Below are positions 21,655-33,737 of a stretch of DNA of 64,000 nt, piece by piece. Made by a program: the position numbers and the translations under genes. Numbering within the stretch: position 1 is the stretch's first letter; each line of letters starts with the position of its first letter. Origin of the DNA: Monoplex corrugatus (Eukaryota; Mollusca; Gastropoda; Littorinimorpha; Ranellidae); assembly GCA_030674185.1 (NCBI GenBank), contig CM060305.1, forward strand, positions 165,841,758 through 165,905,757, given 5' to 3'. Under the pieces are notes generated by a model, which made no database searches, was not told the DNA's origin, and worked only from the letters and a program-made list of their open reading frames with translations.

Positions 21655-22097
21655 TTATTCTTTGGGGAATGAGGGGAGATCTGATCCAAAGTTTCAAGAT
21701 TTTTAACAATATAGATAACGTAGATAGAACAGAATTTTTCAAACTGACAAATTATGACAAAACAAGAAATAAGACTGATAAAATATTTATAGAATATTGC
21801 AAGACTAACATTAGAAAGTTTTATTTTACAAATAGAATTGCACATGTATGGAATAAATTACCAAACGAAATTAAAAGAGCACAAAACACAAACTCGTTTA
21901 AAAACCAGCTTGACCATTGGAAACATTACATTGAACTTAAATACGAATATGATGAATGAATCATCAAAAAACCTGGGCGTACGACAAACCTTGACTACGA
22001 GTGTAAGAAAAGAAAAAGAAATATGATGGGATTTGAAATAGCCAAACGGCTAATGTGTTATGTCCCTATTACTAAACTGTAAACTAAACTAAACTCT
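21655..22097 (+). pseudogene. LINE 3' remnant (RT C-terminal end)
   Basis: The frame from 21669 reads MRGDLIQSFKIFNN...DRTEFFKL...NRIAHVWNKLPNEIK...NSFKNQLD. This is the typical C-terminal end of CR1/L2/Jockey-like reverse transcriptases ((R)GDLIxxxKI ... NRVxxxWNxLPxxV ... FKxxLD). It stops at 21957 and is followed by a short 3' UTR ending in CTGTAAACTAAACTAAACT, a short-unit tail typical of that group. Everything upstream of this fragment is missing. Confidence 0.75.
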
Positions 22098-23555
22098 TTC
22101 TTGCAAGCTCATTTTACCCCTCTCGGGTCACATGGTACTATCGCTCCATCGCAACTTTTTCCACCCTCTATCTCACCCTCACCTGAATTACCCCGTTTGT
22201 TTCACTGTAATCTGGGTGGAGGAGCTGCGAAGCACATTGACAGTCCGTACTATTATATTATCTGCACGCCCCCCTCCTGCCCCTAACTCCATTCTTTCCT
22301 CAACCCCTCCCTTACCTTGCCCAGCCCCCCCTAATTCCACTGCCCCCACCCCCCTCAGTGTGCCACTTCCCTGCCGGCATTCCTAGCGGCATCTTCAGTT
22401 GTTGTCTTGCTTCTCACCGGCCCTTCACTGCTCCACTCAACGGGGATTAGCAGCTCTCTGCTACAGTGGCGGCAGCAGCCGTCTGCTTTTGGTCCGACAG
22501 GCCCCTCCGTTTGTACAGGATGCTGGCTGTGTCACTGTCTGCCTGTCTGACCACACACCTGGAAGTGTGTGTATTGTGTTGATCACAGACTGCATTAGTG
22601 GTGGTCTTGTTCCTATCGTTGAGGTGATTGTGGACGAGTAGACTGCTCCGCTATGGTGAGCTTGTGAGATTGTTTGTGTTTCAGCAGTCTGTGATTTTTT
22701 TTTTGAAGATTTTTTTTGTTGAGTTTTCAGGGAAGTGTTTGGTGCTACTTCGCTTCCTAGTTGCTTTGCTGCTGGCAGCATACTCTGTTTTATTATCGTG
22801 TGGGCCCTTGGATTGAATGTGGGTTTTTTTCTGTCTTCAAGTGTGTTGTAACTTTAAATCTGTGAGATGTTACTTAAAACATTCCGGACAATATTCGCCT
22901 ATTGTGGAGAACTTGTGTTTACTATCATTCAGTAGGCCCTACACACTGCTCTAAATAGCAGGCCTGTTATTGTTTGCCATTGCAGACGACATTGACGGGA
23001 TTTTCATGCTAATGATTGCAAACATTTTGCATATACTGATTGTGATACTTGGAAAAACAATTGTCTCATTTGGTTACCAGTCACTGCATTCCATTCCATT
23101 GATTCAACTGAGAACATATGTAATAAAGTTTTTTTTACATGTTTGTCAAATTCAGGTAATAGCACACCTGTGGTGATATATGGACCACATGGCGGATCTG
23201 TGAGAGATCGTATAGACACAGCGGATGTTTGTCATTATCAGCCTCTGTGCAACTGAGTAAGCTATATATTGACGACCAGCCATAGAATTTAAAAATTTTC
23301 GATGTGCAGCATACATTTCATGTTCCATTAATGACATATTGAAACTTGGTCACATATGTGCTTTCACACAGTGTAAAAACTTACTGTACAGATATTGCTT
23401 GCTGATCATATCATGTGCAAACTCTGACTGGAAAAGAGAAACTGGAAATATTACTCCCAAACCATCTTCAGTGGTGTTACTTGAGAATACCAACATTTAT
23501 TCAAAGATAGTGGTGGTGACTTGAAATTTAACAAGATGACCATTGTCCTTCACAG
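22098..23555 (+). other. Intronic stretch; GC-rich patch at 22120-22640
   Basis: Bases 22120-22640 are clearly more GC- and C-rich than the rest of the intron. A donor-like ATG|GTGAGC occurs at about 22652-22660, but the phase from that ATG does not fit the ZU5 exon. It might be a non-coding first exon or just a composition patch. The rest is AT-rich and featureless up to the acceptor at 23555. Confidence 0.4.
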
Positions 23556-23780
23556 CTTCCTCATCAGCTTCATGGTGGACGCACGGGGCGGAGCCATGCG
23601 CGGCTGCCGTCATTCTGGGGTTCGAATCATCATCCCACCCAAGAAGTGCTCCATGCCCACACGGGTGACATGTCGCCTGATCAAAAAGGATAAGCTGACC
23701 AAGCCTCCGCCCATGTGCGAAGGGGAAGGACTGGCTGCACGCATTCTGGAGATGGGACCTGTTGGAACTCAGTTCTTGGG
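23556..23780 (+). CDS. ank: Ankyrin exon: ZU5-N domain, first part
   Basis: This 225-nt exon enters with 1 nt (GG|C, Gly) and leaves with 2 nt (GG|GTGAGT). It encodes [21 protein letters not shown], then [32 protein letters not shown] and QFLG. It is the start of the ZU5-N domain. The D-A-R triad (residues 8-10 of the exon product) is the set whose replacement by alanines abolishes beta-spectrin binding in vertebrate ankyrin-B/G, and it is intact here, so spectrin binding is expected to be kept. Alignment to vertebrate ankyrins needs no gaps in this exon. It is also the first exon that a transcript starting at 20351 would reach. Confidence 0.97.
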
Positions 23781-23854
23781 GTGAGTAGTCTATCGGCTGT
23801 GGAGTTTTTGTTTTGTTTGTGTCTGTCACTCTGTGTCTGCATGTGACAGTTTTT

Positions 23855-23969
<115 letters not shown>

Positions 23970-24227
23970 TGAGAACACACTTTTATGTATCTGTCTGTTT
24001 CCCTGCCGTTCTTATCCTGCCTCTTCCATCACCGCCTTTTTCTGCTGCATGTTTGTTTTGTTTTCTTTTCAAATTCAGCTTCTTGTCATTCTGTCTGTCT
24101 GTGGACAGAGTGTGTCAGTTGATAATTTCTGGAAGCAGTTTACGAATAGGATCTTTACCAAACCTCTGTAATCACCAGAAAGAGCAAAAATGTTGCACTG
24201 AGGAAGTTTTAATTTAATGCATAATAT

Positions 24228-24282
24228 GGACTTGTTTCTTTTCAAATGGACTTGTTTCTTTTCAAATGGACTTGTTTCTCTT
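24228..24282. repeat. 20-bp direct repeat, about 2.7 copies
   Basis: TGGACTTGTTTCTTTTCAAA is repeated nearly three times in tandem. Confidence 0.85.
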
Positions 24283-24916
24283 TTCATCCCTTTGACTCAT
24301 TCAGAGAAGTTGTAGTCAACTATATCACTTGTCATTCCACTTGATAGAGGGGACATTGCTGCAGTATGTGTTCAGTTATCTGGTCCTCTTGACATCAGGA
24401 GCAGGTTGTCCTAAACTGATTGTAATACTTTGTCAAAATTACCCTGAGATTTCTGTGTACTGTGGGACAAAGTGCTGACAACATGCCTCATGGCTCAGAC
24501 AGATGATTTCTGCCCATTTCATGGGAAAAAACAACAAGAAAACAAACAACAAAAAAACAGTGCATGAAAGTTACCTGTGGGATCATATGGTGTGAGTTTT
24601 TTCTTTTCTTTTAGAACTGTGGCTGGGAGGTGGCTTTTCTCACCTGTTACACTTGGTCAGTGGTAATAAAGGAGGAGTCTGGTAGATTAACATCACACAG
24701 TTGGATGGGTTGTTTTCCCACATTTTCAGTCCGCCCTCTTTAGTTCCCTTACTTTTGGAAGATGAGAATGCTGATAGACTAAAGTGGGGTAGTTAGACTG
24801 CCCATTCAAGCATTCTGAGTACTTTTTTGTTGTTGTTGTTGTTGTATTTGCTTGCTTTATACATGACACAGAAACTGAAACTCACAAATACTCAGACATT
24901 CAGAGACATTAATGCA

Positions 24917-25007
<91 letters not shown>

Positions 25008-25017
25008 GCTCACACAC

Positions 25018-25104
<87 letters not shown>
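24917..25104. repeat. (CA)n-(CT)n compound microsatellite
   Basis: A long CA tract with CACGCTCAC and CACAACAC interruptions passes into about 25 CT units. Confidence 0.95.
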
Positions 25105-25105
<1 letters not shown>

Positions 25106-25599
25106 AAATTGTGAGTGTGTGATATGAAAAAGGAATGTACTGTACTCAACTGAGAACACTAGAAACGTGCATACTAACACAGAAACAGACCGAGTGCTTA
25201 CTGTTTTTTCTCCTGTGGGGATTCTGGGGGCTCTTAAAGTATAAATATTATCCCCACCTTCTGGAAATTCTGTATTTGAAAATTCTTTTTTCTGTCACTC
25301 TGTTTCTGTCTGGCATGTTACTTTCTCTCATCTTTTCCTATCATTTTCTGCCTTACTGGTTCATTCACCTGTATGTGTTCTATAAAACATAACATACTTT
25401 TTCTAAGGATTGGTAGGCTAATTGGGTGCATGTGTTATATGCATTTTTGGAGTTTTAGTTTTAGTCCTTAGTTATGTTTACAATTGTATTCAGTTTGTTT
25501 GTTTTTTTCAATTCCCCTGGCCGGTGATAAATTGGATGTAATGGTCACTACCATGGGCATATCCTTAGATTATGTGTGTGAATGCTTTGATTTGTGTGC

Positions 25600-25611
25600 T
25601 CTCTCTCTCTG

Positions 25612-25646
<35 letters not shown>

Positions 25647-25656
25647 TTTTTGTTTT
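25600..25656. repeat. (CT)n microsatellite
   Basis: CT-rich tract with TG and TT interruptions. Confidence 0.9.
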
Positions 25657-25835
25657 TTGTTTTCAGTGAGGTATTGCGTATGTCCTGAATTGGCTATAGC
25701 CTTGATCTAGCTCTCTACAGTTGGCTGGGTTTTTAAATAGCAGTAACAATAACCTACCAGTTTTGATCTTTGGGTCTTCAGTAGAGCAGAAAACAAGCAA
25801 TGTACAGACAGAAACTATGTAAGTGTGTGGCTGCC

Positions 25836-26030
25836 AATAATGATAATAATCATGATAATTACAGTATTTACATGGCACTAAATTTTGATAATTCAGATCA
25901 AAGCACACTCACGCACTAGACGTAAACATGCAATTAATGCAGGCTACATACATTATACAAAAACGACCGACACAAACGGGGGGAAAGAGGTAGTTGTAGA
26001 ATTTAGTCTTGATTCTCAAAAAGTGAAATC
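25836..26030 (+). repeat. Degenerate copy of the AGCGCTT-type dispersed repeat
   Basis: (AATAATGATAATAAT)-like head, then TATTTACATGGCACTAAATT and TCAGATCAAAGCACACTCAC. The order of head, TTTA(C/T)AT motif and AAAGC motif matches the copies at 11986, 27905 and 56318, but the sequence has drifted. Confidence 0.45.
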
Positions 26031-26609
26031 ACCAATTGATAAAAAAGGGAAAGATAGTCTGTTTATTTTGTGTTTGTCTGCGCACATGCCTATTGCATAT
26101 TCTGTATGTATATGGATCTGTGTGTGAGAGTGAGAAAGAAGTGGTGGTAGTAGAAGAGATATCTGTGAATTTGACTCACCATTGGTATGGATTGGATTGA
26201 TTTATTCATATTTCTATCAAGTATCATTATTTTACTAATGATGAAATAGTGTTATTTCTGTCATTAATCATGTAACAAAATTATTTTGAGTTGTATTTAG
26301 TGAAATAGTATCTAATGTAAATTACATATCTAGAGAAAAGAGGAGAAACATATACATACAAGTAAAGTACATGTAAAAAGTAACAATGAAAATACCAGCC
26401 GAGAGTAAAGAATAGCGAAAAAGTTTGCAAGCTGGTATAAAATGTCCATGAAAACTCTTAGAAAACAGTTGGTTTTGGTTCAAGGAACTCTTGGCACTGA
26501 CATTTTCTTTTTTTGGAGTATCAGGAGGTCTGATGTCAGTGGAATTGTTCACTCTGTTAAACACAGTAAGACCATAGTAGACCTCTCTGCAAGTATGTTG
26601 TTGTGAATT

Positions 26610-27890
26610 CAGCCCTATAGATCTTTGGTGTTACTTGTCCTGTGGGCTGAGCCCTATAGATCTTTGGTGTTACTTGTCCTATGGGCTGAGCCCTATAGAT
26701 CTTTGGTGTTACTTATTCTGTGGGCTGAGCCCTATAGATCTTTGGTGTTACTTGTCCTGTGGGCTGAGCCCTATAGATCTTTGGTGTTACTTGTCCTGTG
26801 GGCTCAGCCCTATAGATCTTTGGTGTTACTTGTCCTGTGGGCTCAGCCCTATAGATCTTTGGTGTTACTTGTCCTGTGGGCTCAGCCCTATAGATCTTTG
26901 GTGTTAGTTGTCCTGTGGGCTCAGCCCAGTAGATCTTTGGTGTTAGTTGTCCTGTGGGCTCAGCCCAGTAGGTCTTTGGTGTTAATTGTCCTGTGGGCTC
27001 AGCCCTATAGATCTTTGGTGTTAGTTGTCCTGTGGGCTCAGCCCAATAGATCTTTGGTGTTAATTGTCCTGTGGGCTCAGCCCAGTAGATCTTTGGTGTT
27101 AGTTGTCCTGTGGGCTCAGCCCAATAGATCTTTGGTGTTAATTGTCCTGTGGGCTCAGCCCTATAGATCTTTGGTGTTAGTTGTCCTGTGGGCTCAGCCC
27201 AATAGATCTTTGGTGTTAATTGTCCTGTGGGCTCAGCCCTATAGATCTTTGGTGTTAGTTGTCCTGTGGGCTCAGCCCAATAGATCTTTGGTGTTAATTG
27301 TCCTGTGGGCTGAGCCCTATAGATCTTTGGTGTTAGTTGTCCTGTGGGCTCAGCCCTATAGATCGTTGGTGTTAGTTGTCCTCTGGGCTGAGCCCTATAG
27401 ATCTTTGGTGTTAGTTGTCCTGTGGGCTGAGCCCTATAGATCTTTGGTGTTAGTTGTCTTGTGGGCTCAGCCCTATAGATCTTTGGTGTTACTTGTCCTG
27501 TGGGCTGAGTCCTATAGATCTTTGGTGTTACTTGTCCTGTGGGCTCAGCCCAGTAGATCTTTGGTGTTACTTGTCCTGTGGGCTCAGCCCTATAGATCTT
27601 TGGTGTTAGTTGTCCTGTGGGCTCAGCCCAATAGGTCTTTGGTGTTGTCCTGTGGGCTCAGCCCAATAGATCTTTGGTGTTAATTGTCCTGTGGGCTCAG
27701 CCCTATAGATCTTTGGTGTTAATTGTCCTGTGGGCTCAGCCCTATAGATCTTTGGTGTTAGTTGTCTTGTGGGCTCAGCCCTATAGATCTTTGGTGTTAG
27801 TTGTCTTGTGGGCTCAGCCCTATAGATCTTTGGTGTTAATTGTCTTGTGGGCTCAGCCCTATAGATCTTTGGTGTTAATTGTCCTGTGGG
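26610..27890. repeat. 39-bp satellite-like array, about 33 copies
   Basis: The unit runs CCCTATAGATCTTTGGTGTT, then A-C/G/A-TTGTCCTGTGGGCTSAG. Each unit carries two inverted-repeat words: the palindrome AGATCT and GGGCT-S-AGCCC. The first ~5 units have GGGCTGAGCCC, later ones mostly GGGCTCAGCCC, and these are each other's reverse complement. The unit length is a multiple of 3, producing an artefactual 352-codon frame (LVLLVLWAQPYRS repeats). Variant subtypes (PYRS, PSRS, PNRS codings) alternate in a two-unit pattern in the middle, which suggests higher-order duplication. Confidence 0.95.
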
Positions 27891-27904
27891 CCCTTTTAGA
27901 TCTC

Positions 27905-28060
27905 TTTTTAAAATCATGATAATAATGACATTTATATGACACCAAATCTTAATATATAATTCAAATCAAAGTGTTCACACCAGTCACCAAAACGTTCATT
28001 CACTCGCAGTGAGAAAAACTCGTTGTTACAAAACACACAAACCAGAAGGGGAGGAGAGGA
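27905..28060 (+). repeat. Degenerate copy of the AGCGCTT-type dispersed repeat
   Basis: ATGATAATAATGACATTTAT is followed by GACACCAAATCTTAATATAT and AATCAAAGTGTTCACACC. It lies exactly between the 39-bp and 37-bp arrays, with about 15 and 25 bp to spare on each side. Confidence 0.45.
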
Positions 28061-28085
28061 GTAGAGTAAGATAAAAGGGTGAACA

Positions 28086-31000
28086 CATACTCTATGTTCC
28101 AGCACTCTCTACACGACAGTCACATACATAGAGTATGTGACTGTCCAGTAGAGAGTGTTGGAACATAGAGTATGTGACTGTTGTGTAGAGAGTGTTGGAA
28201 CATAGAGTATGTGACTGTTGTGTAGAGAGTGTTGGAACATAGAGTATGTGACTGTCCAGTAGAGAGTGTTGGAACATAGAGTATGTGACTGTCGTGTAGA
28301 GATTGTTGGAACATAGAGTATGTGACTGTCGTGTAGAGAGTGTTGGAACATAGAGTATGTGACTGTCCAGTAGAGAGTGCTGGAACATAGAGTATGTGAC
28401 TGTCCAGTAGAGAGTGTTGGAACATAGAGTATGTGACTGTCCAGTAGAGAGTGTTGGAACATAGAGTATGTGACTGTCGTATAGAGAGTGCTGGAACATA
28501 GAGTATGTGACTGTCCAGTAGAGAGTGTTGGAACATAGAGTATGTGACTGTCGTATAGAGAGTGCTGGAACATAGAGTATGTGACTGTCCAGTAGAGAGT
28601 GCTGGAACATAGAGTATGTGACTGTAGAGTAGAGAGTGCTGGAACATAGAGTATGTGACTGTCCAGTAGAGAGTGCTGGAACATAGAGTATGTGACTGTC
28701 GTGTAGAGAGTGCTGGAACATAGAGTATGTGACTGTCCAGTAGAGAGTGCTGGAACATAGAGTATGTGACTGTCCAGTAGAGAATGCTGGAACATAGAGT
28801 ATGTGACTGTCGAGTAGAGAGTGCTGGAACATAGAGTATGTGACTGTCCAGTAGAGAGAGTGCTGGAACATAGAGTATGTGACTGTCCAGTAGAGAGTGC
28901 TGGAACATAGAGTATGTGACTGTCCAGTAGAGAATGCTGGAACATAGAGTATGTGACTGTCGAGTAAGATGCTGGAACATAGAGTATGTGACTGTCCAGT
29001 AGAGAGTGCTGGAACATAGAGTATGTGACTGTCAGTAGAGAATGCTGGAACATAGAGTATGTGACTGTCCAGTAGAGAGTGCTGGAACATAGAGTATGTG
29101 ACTGTCAGTAGAGAGTGCTGGAACATAGAGTATGTGACGTGTAGAGATGCTGAACATAGAGTTGTGAACTTAGTAGAGATGCTGGAACATAGTAGTGCTT
29201 CCAGTAGAGAGTGCTGGAACATAGAGTATGTGTACTGTCCAGTAGAGAGTGCTGGAACATAGAGTATGTGATGGACTGCAGCTGTAGAGAGTGCTGGAAC
29301 ATAGAGTATGTGACTGTCCAGTAGAGATGTGGAACATAGAGTATGTGACTGTCCAGTAGAGAGTGCTGGAACATAGAGTATGTGACTGTCGGTAAGAGAG
29401 TGCTGGAACATAGAGTATGTGACTGTCCAGTAGAGAGTGTGGAACATAGAGTATGTGGACTGTCGATAGAGAGTGCTGGAACATAGAGTATGTGACTGTC
29501 CAGTAGAGAGTGCTGGAACATAGAGTATGTGACTGTCGATAAGAGAGTGCATTGGAACATAGAGTATGTGACTGTCCAGTAGAGAGTGCTGGAACATAGA
29601 GTATGTGACTGTCCAGTAGAGAGTGCTGGAACATAGAGTATGTGACTGTCGTAGTAGAGAGTGTGGAACATAGAGTATGTGACTGTCAGTAGAGAAGTGC
29701 TGGAACATAGAGTATGTGACTGTCCAGTAGAGAGTGTTGGAGTAACTTAGTAGAATGTGAACATAGATGTACGTCAGTAGAGAGTGCTGGAACATAGAGT
29801 ATGTGACTGTCCGTAGAGATGAAGTATGTCTGTGATCGACATAGAGTATGTGACTGTCCATAAGATGTGGAACATGAGTAGTGCTGTCGTTAGAGAGTGG
29901 AACATAGAGTATGTGACTGTCCAGTAGAGAGTGCTGGAACATAGAGTAATGTGACTGTCCAGTATGAGAGGTGTGTGGAACATAGAGTATGTGACTGTCC
30001 AGTAGAGAAGTGCTGGAACATAGAGTATGTGACTGTCGTGTAGAGAGTGTTGGAACATAGAGTATGTGACTGTCCAGTAGAGAGTGCTGGAACATAGAGT
30101 ATGTGACTGTCCAGTAGAGAGTGTTGGAACATAGAGTATGTGACTGTGATCTGAGTAGAGAGATGCTGGTAACATAGAGTATGTGACTGTCAGTAGAGAG
30201 TGCTGGAACATAGAGTATGTGACTGTCCAGTAGAGAGTGCTGGAACATAGAGTATGTGACTGTCCAGTAGAGAGTGCTGGAACATAGATATGTGACTGTC
30301 CAGTAAGAGTGTGAGACATAGAGTAGTACTGTCAGTAGAGAGTGTGGAACATAGAGTATGTGACTGTCCAGTAGAGAGTGTGCTGGAACATAGAGTTTAT
30401 GTGTGACTGTCCAGTAGAGAGTGCTGGAACATAGAGTATGTGACTGTCGGTAGAGAGAGTGCTGGAACATAGAGTATGTGACTGTCCAGTAGAGAGTGCT
30501 GGAACATAGAGTATGTGACTGTCGAGTAGAGAATGCTGGAACATAGAGTATGTGACTGTCCAGTAGAGTGCTGGAACATAGAGATGTGACTGTCAGTAGA
30601 GATGTGGAACATAGAGTATGTGACTGTCGCAGTAGAGAGTGCTGGAACATAGAGTATGTGACTGTCAGTAGAGATGCTGGAACATAGAGTATGTGACTGT
30701 CCAGTAGAGAGTGCTGGAACATAGAGTATGTGACTGTCCAGTAGAGAAGTGCTGGAACATAGAGTATGTGACTGTCGAGTAGAGAGTGCTGGAACATAGA
30801 GTATGTGACTGTCCAGTAGAGAGTGCTGGAACATAGAGTATGTGACTGTCAGTAGAGAGTGCTGGAACATAGAGTATGTGACTGTCCAGTAGAGAGTGCT
30901 GGAACAAAATATTGACTGCCATAGAGTGTGACATGAGTAGTGCTGTAGAGTAGAGAGTGCTGGAACATAGAGTATGTGACTGTCCAGTAGAGAGTGCTGG

Positions 31001-31790
31001 AACATAGAGTATGTGACTGTCTCAGTAGAGAGTGCTGGAACATAGAGTATGTGACTGTCCAGTAGAGAGTGCTGGAACATAGAGTATGTGACTGTCCAGT
31101 AGAGATGCTGGAACATAGAGTATGTGACTGTCCAGTAGAGAGTGCTGGAACATAGAGTATGTGACTGTCCAGTAGAGATGCTGAACATAGGTATGACATA
31201 GAAGTCTGGACTGATATTGACTTCCAGTAGAGAGTGCTGGAACATAGTATGTACTGTCCAGTAGAGAGTGCTGGAACATAGAGTATGTGACTGTCCAGTA
31301 GAGAGTGCTGGAACATAGAGTATGTGACTGTCCAAAGTGCTGACAGTTCTGTCCAGTAGAAGTTGACATATGACTGTACATAGAGAAGTGCTGCATAGAT
31401 ATGTATGTCCAGTAGAGAATGCTGGAACATAGGGTATGTGACTGTCCAGTAGAGTGTGCTGGAACATAAGAGTATGTGACTGTCCAGTAGAGAGTGCTGG
31501 AACATAGAGTATGTGACTGTCCAGTAGAGAATGCTGGAACATAGAGTATGTGTCTGTCCAGTAGAGAGTGCTGGAACATAGAGTATGTGACTGTCCAGTA
31601 GAGAGTGCTGGAACATAGAGTATGTGACTGTCGTATAGAGAGTGTTGGAACATAGAGTATGTGGCTGTCCAGTAGAGAGTGCAGGAACATAGAGTATGTG
31701 ATTCGAGTAGAGAGTGCTGGAACATAGAATATGTGACTGTGGAGTAGAGAGTGCTGGGACATAGAGTATGTGACTGTCCAGTAGAGAGTA
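28086..31790. repeat. 37-bp satellite-like array, about 100 copies
   Basis: The unit contains GAGAGTGCTGGAACATAGAG, TATGTGACTGTCCAGTA. Left-hand units (28130-28560) carry GTTGG and GTGTAGAG variants, and the right side is more homogeneous. The first unit (28086-28127) is inverted relative to the rest and forms a hairpin with the next one (see 28115-28145). The interior (about 29100-31450) contains many single-base and short indels that break the period, whereas the edges are clean. Long frames on the minus strand (up to 901 codons) are repeat artefacts, because a 37-bp unit cycles through all frames. Confidence 0.95.
28115..28145. repeat. Hairpin at the left edge of the 37-bp array
   Basis: GACAGTCACATAC (28115-28127) and GTATGTGACTGTC (28133-28145) are perfect reverse complements around a 5-nt loop (ATAGA). 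This is the junction between the single inverted unit and the forward array. Confidence 0.9.
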
Positions 31791-32150
31791 GACAAGGAAG
31801 CTCGTTGGAATTGTATGAACCGGACTCAGAAAATTGGGGTGGGGATGAGTTGATGAGGGGGTGGCTCGGTTTATTATCCCTACCAACCTCAGTATACCAT
31901 GTTTACGTTATTTTGAATTGTATGGTAATGATGACTGAGTGTGGAGTGGATTGTTTTATTATCCGTACCAACCCCAATAGACCATGTATACCTTATACTG
32001 AATTGTATGATAATGACGACTGAAGGTAGTGTAGATGGTTACTTGTGTAGATGGTTACTTGGGATCATATTACATCTCGGCCCTTATCAGTCATTCACAT
32101 GCACGCACATGCATACATATGGAAATCCGTATATAAACACAAGTGCAGAT

Positions 32151-32216
32151 ATCCACACACATACACACACACACACCACACACACTCTCACACACTCTCT
32201 CTCTCTCTCTCTCTCT

Positions 32217-32291
<75 letters not shown>

Positions 32292-32302
32292 ACACACACA
32301 CA

Positions 32303-32392
<90 letters not shown>

Positions 32393-32492
32393 CTCTCTCT
32401 CTCTCTCTTTCTCTCTCAGTCTCTCTCTCTCTCTGTGTCTACACACACACTCTCTCTCAGTCTCTCTCTCTCACAAACAAACACCACACACA

Positions 32493-32566
<74 letters not shown>

Positions 32567-32576
32567 CAACACACAC
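32151..32576. repeat. (CA)n/(CT)n compound microsatellite, 425 bp
   Basis: At least seven alternating blocks of CA and CT units, including two nearly identical CT-to-CA modules (about 32190-32290 and 32306-32390) that suggest block duplication. Confidence 0.95.
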
Positions 32577-33262
32577 AGAGCATTTGTCAGGCTGCAGACA
32601 TCAAGAGATTTTAAGGAGAGATAGAGGTCCAACCCCCACCCTTATCCCCCACTGCATTCCATGGGAAGAAAAATTCAGGCTTGTTCTTTTCAACCCTGTT
32701 CGCCTTTCTGTCAGTACTGCTGCTGAGTATCGCAAGTGTTAGAGATTTGATACTTGGCTCTTGCTACCAGACATTGTTTTTTCTCCTCTACCCACACCCC
32801 AGGTTCTGTAGCGTTAATTAGATCACCTCACCCTGCTCAGGCAAAAGAAGACAGGATGAGCATGGGAACTTGGCTGCCAATTGAATTCCGTTCAGATGTT
32901 AGTGAGAGAAGCCCAAACTGATTTAATTAATCTGCAGCAGCTACAAATGTTGAGTACTATATTCGGCGCGCGTTTCTTTACTGCAGTAGGTGCTCAGATC
33001 ATGATGTTTCAGGCGTTAATTTTTTTGTTTGTTTGTTTCTTTGTTTTGTTCATAATGGATTTTTTTTTTCTGTGTGAAACAAGGTTCCTCTTTTGGGGAA
33101 ATACCCCCACCCAACCCCAACCCCTTTCACCCCTTTCCCCTTTCTAAACGCACATATTTTTGTTTACTTGTTGGTGGATTTCCTGCCAAACTTTGATTTG
33201 TTGCTTTTTGGGGGGAGGGGGTTGGGGGTGGTCCTGCATTGATTACGTGCTATAGGCCTGAG

Positions 33263-33478
33263 TTAACCCTTTGACTCTCTTTCCCTGTCTGCCAACTGCA
33301 GGAAGCTGGTGGATAGGGTGAGGGAGTCAAAAGGTTAAGTTTTTGCTTTGCTAGCATGGTTGACAATGCAGGATGCTGGTGGACAAGGTGCAGGAGTCAA
33401 AGGGTTCAGTTTTTGCTTTGCTAGCATGGTTGACAATGCAGGATGCTGGTGGACAGGGTGAGGGAGTCAAAGGGTTAA
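33263..33478. mobile_element. piggyBac-like MITE / foldback repeat (TTAA-bounded)
   Basis: The element starts TTAACCCTTTGACTC and ends GAGTCAAAGGGTTAA, so 11-bp terminal inverted repeats CCCTTTGACTC/GAGTCAAAGGG are flanked by TTAA. An inner GAGTCAAAAGGTTAA (33324-33338) and a second ~70-bp unit (TTTTTGCTTTGCTAGCATGG, TTGACAATGCAGGATGCTGG) show internal duplication. TTAA target duplication and CCC-starting ends are the rule for piggyBac transposons. The element has no coding capacity. Confidence 0.6.
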
Positions 33479-33737
33479 TCATCTCATCTGAAAGACTGCT
33501 GCTTACTTGAGATGGAGGGGGTGGGGGTGGGGGAAGGAATCCCTTACCAATTGGGAATTGAAAGTGGATCTCTGGCGAAAGCCACCTCAGACCAGATAAG
33601 GGTTTTAACTACAAAGCAGCTTGAAATGGCAGTCATGGTTCATTTAGAAAAAGGATAAGTTGACTTGGTATTATGGAACATGATTTTTATTCATGAAAAA
33701 GTTTTTAGTGCTTGGTTTTGTTTGATTAGTTGTATTT

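Larger units (their letters stand above)
2891..23555 (+). other. 20.7-kb intron between linker and ZU5 exons
   Basis: This intron starts GTGAGT and ends CCTTCACAG. It contains the tandem LINE block (4693-9118), CA/TG microsatellites, the 18-bp and ~60-bp minisatellites, an array of ~46-bp units, two LINE remnants and the candidate alternative first exon near 20351. Stretches 2891-4692, 9400-11300, 15060-15640 and 16530-18780 hold no gene that I can support; they are AT-rich intronic sequence with scattered short repeats. Confidence 0.85.

Noticed and set aside
22399..22641. 80-codon frame in the GC-rich patch
   Set aside because: No splice sites or homology. The open frame is explained by base composition.
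22628..22665. ATG|GTGAGC as another alternative first coding exon
   Set aside because: The phase after ATG is 0, which would frameshift the ZU5 exon. It is possible only as a non-coding exon, and there is no positive evidence.
26625..27919. 352-codon frame LVLLVLWAQPYRS repeats
   Set aside because: Artefact of a 39-bp unit (13 codons) without stops. It has no family match and lies wholly inside an intronic array.
28086..31790. CRISPR-like array
   Set aside because: The 37-bp units abut directly without unique spacers, and the window is eukaryotic.
28092..31886. Minus-strand frames of up to 901 codons, rich in HILYVPALSTGQS-type repeats
   Set aside because: They are translations of the 37-bp tandem array. 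The period is not a multiple of 3, indels are common, and there are no splice or domain signals.
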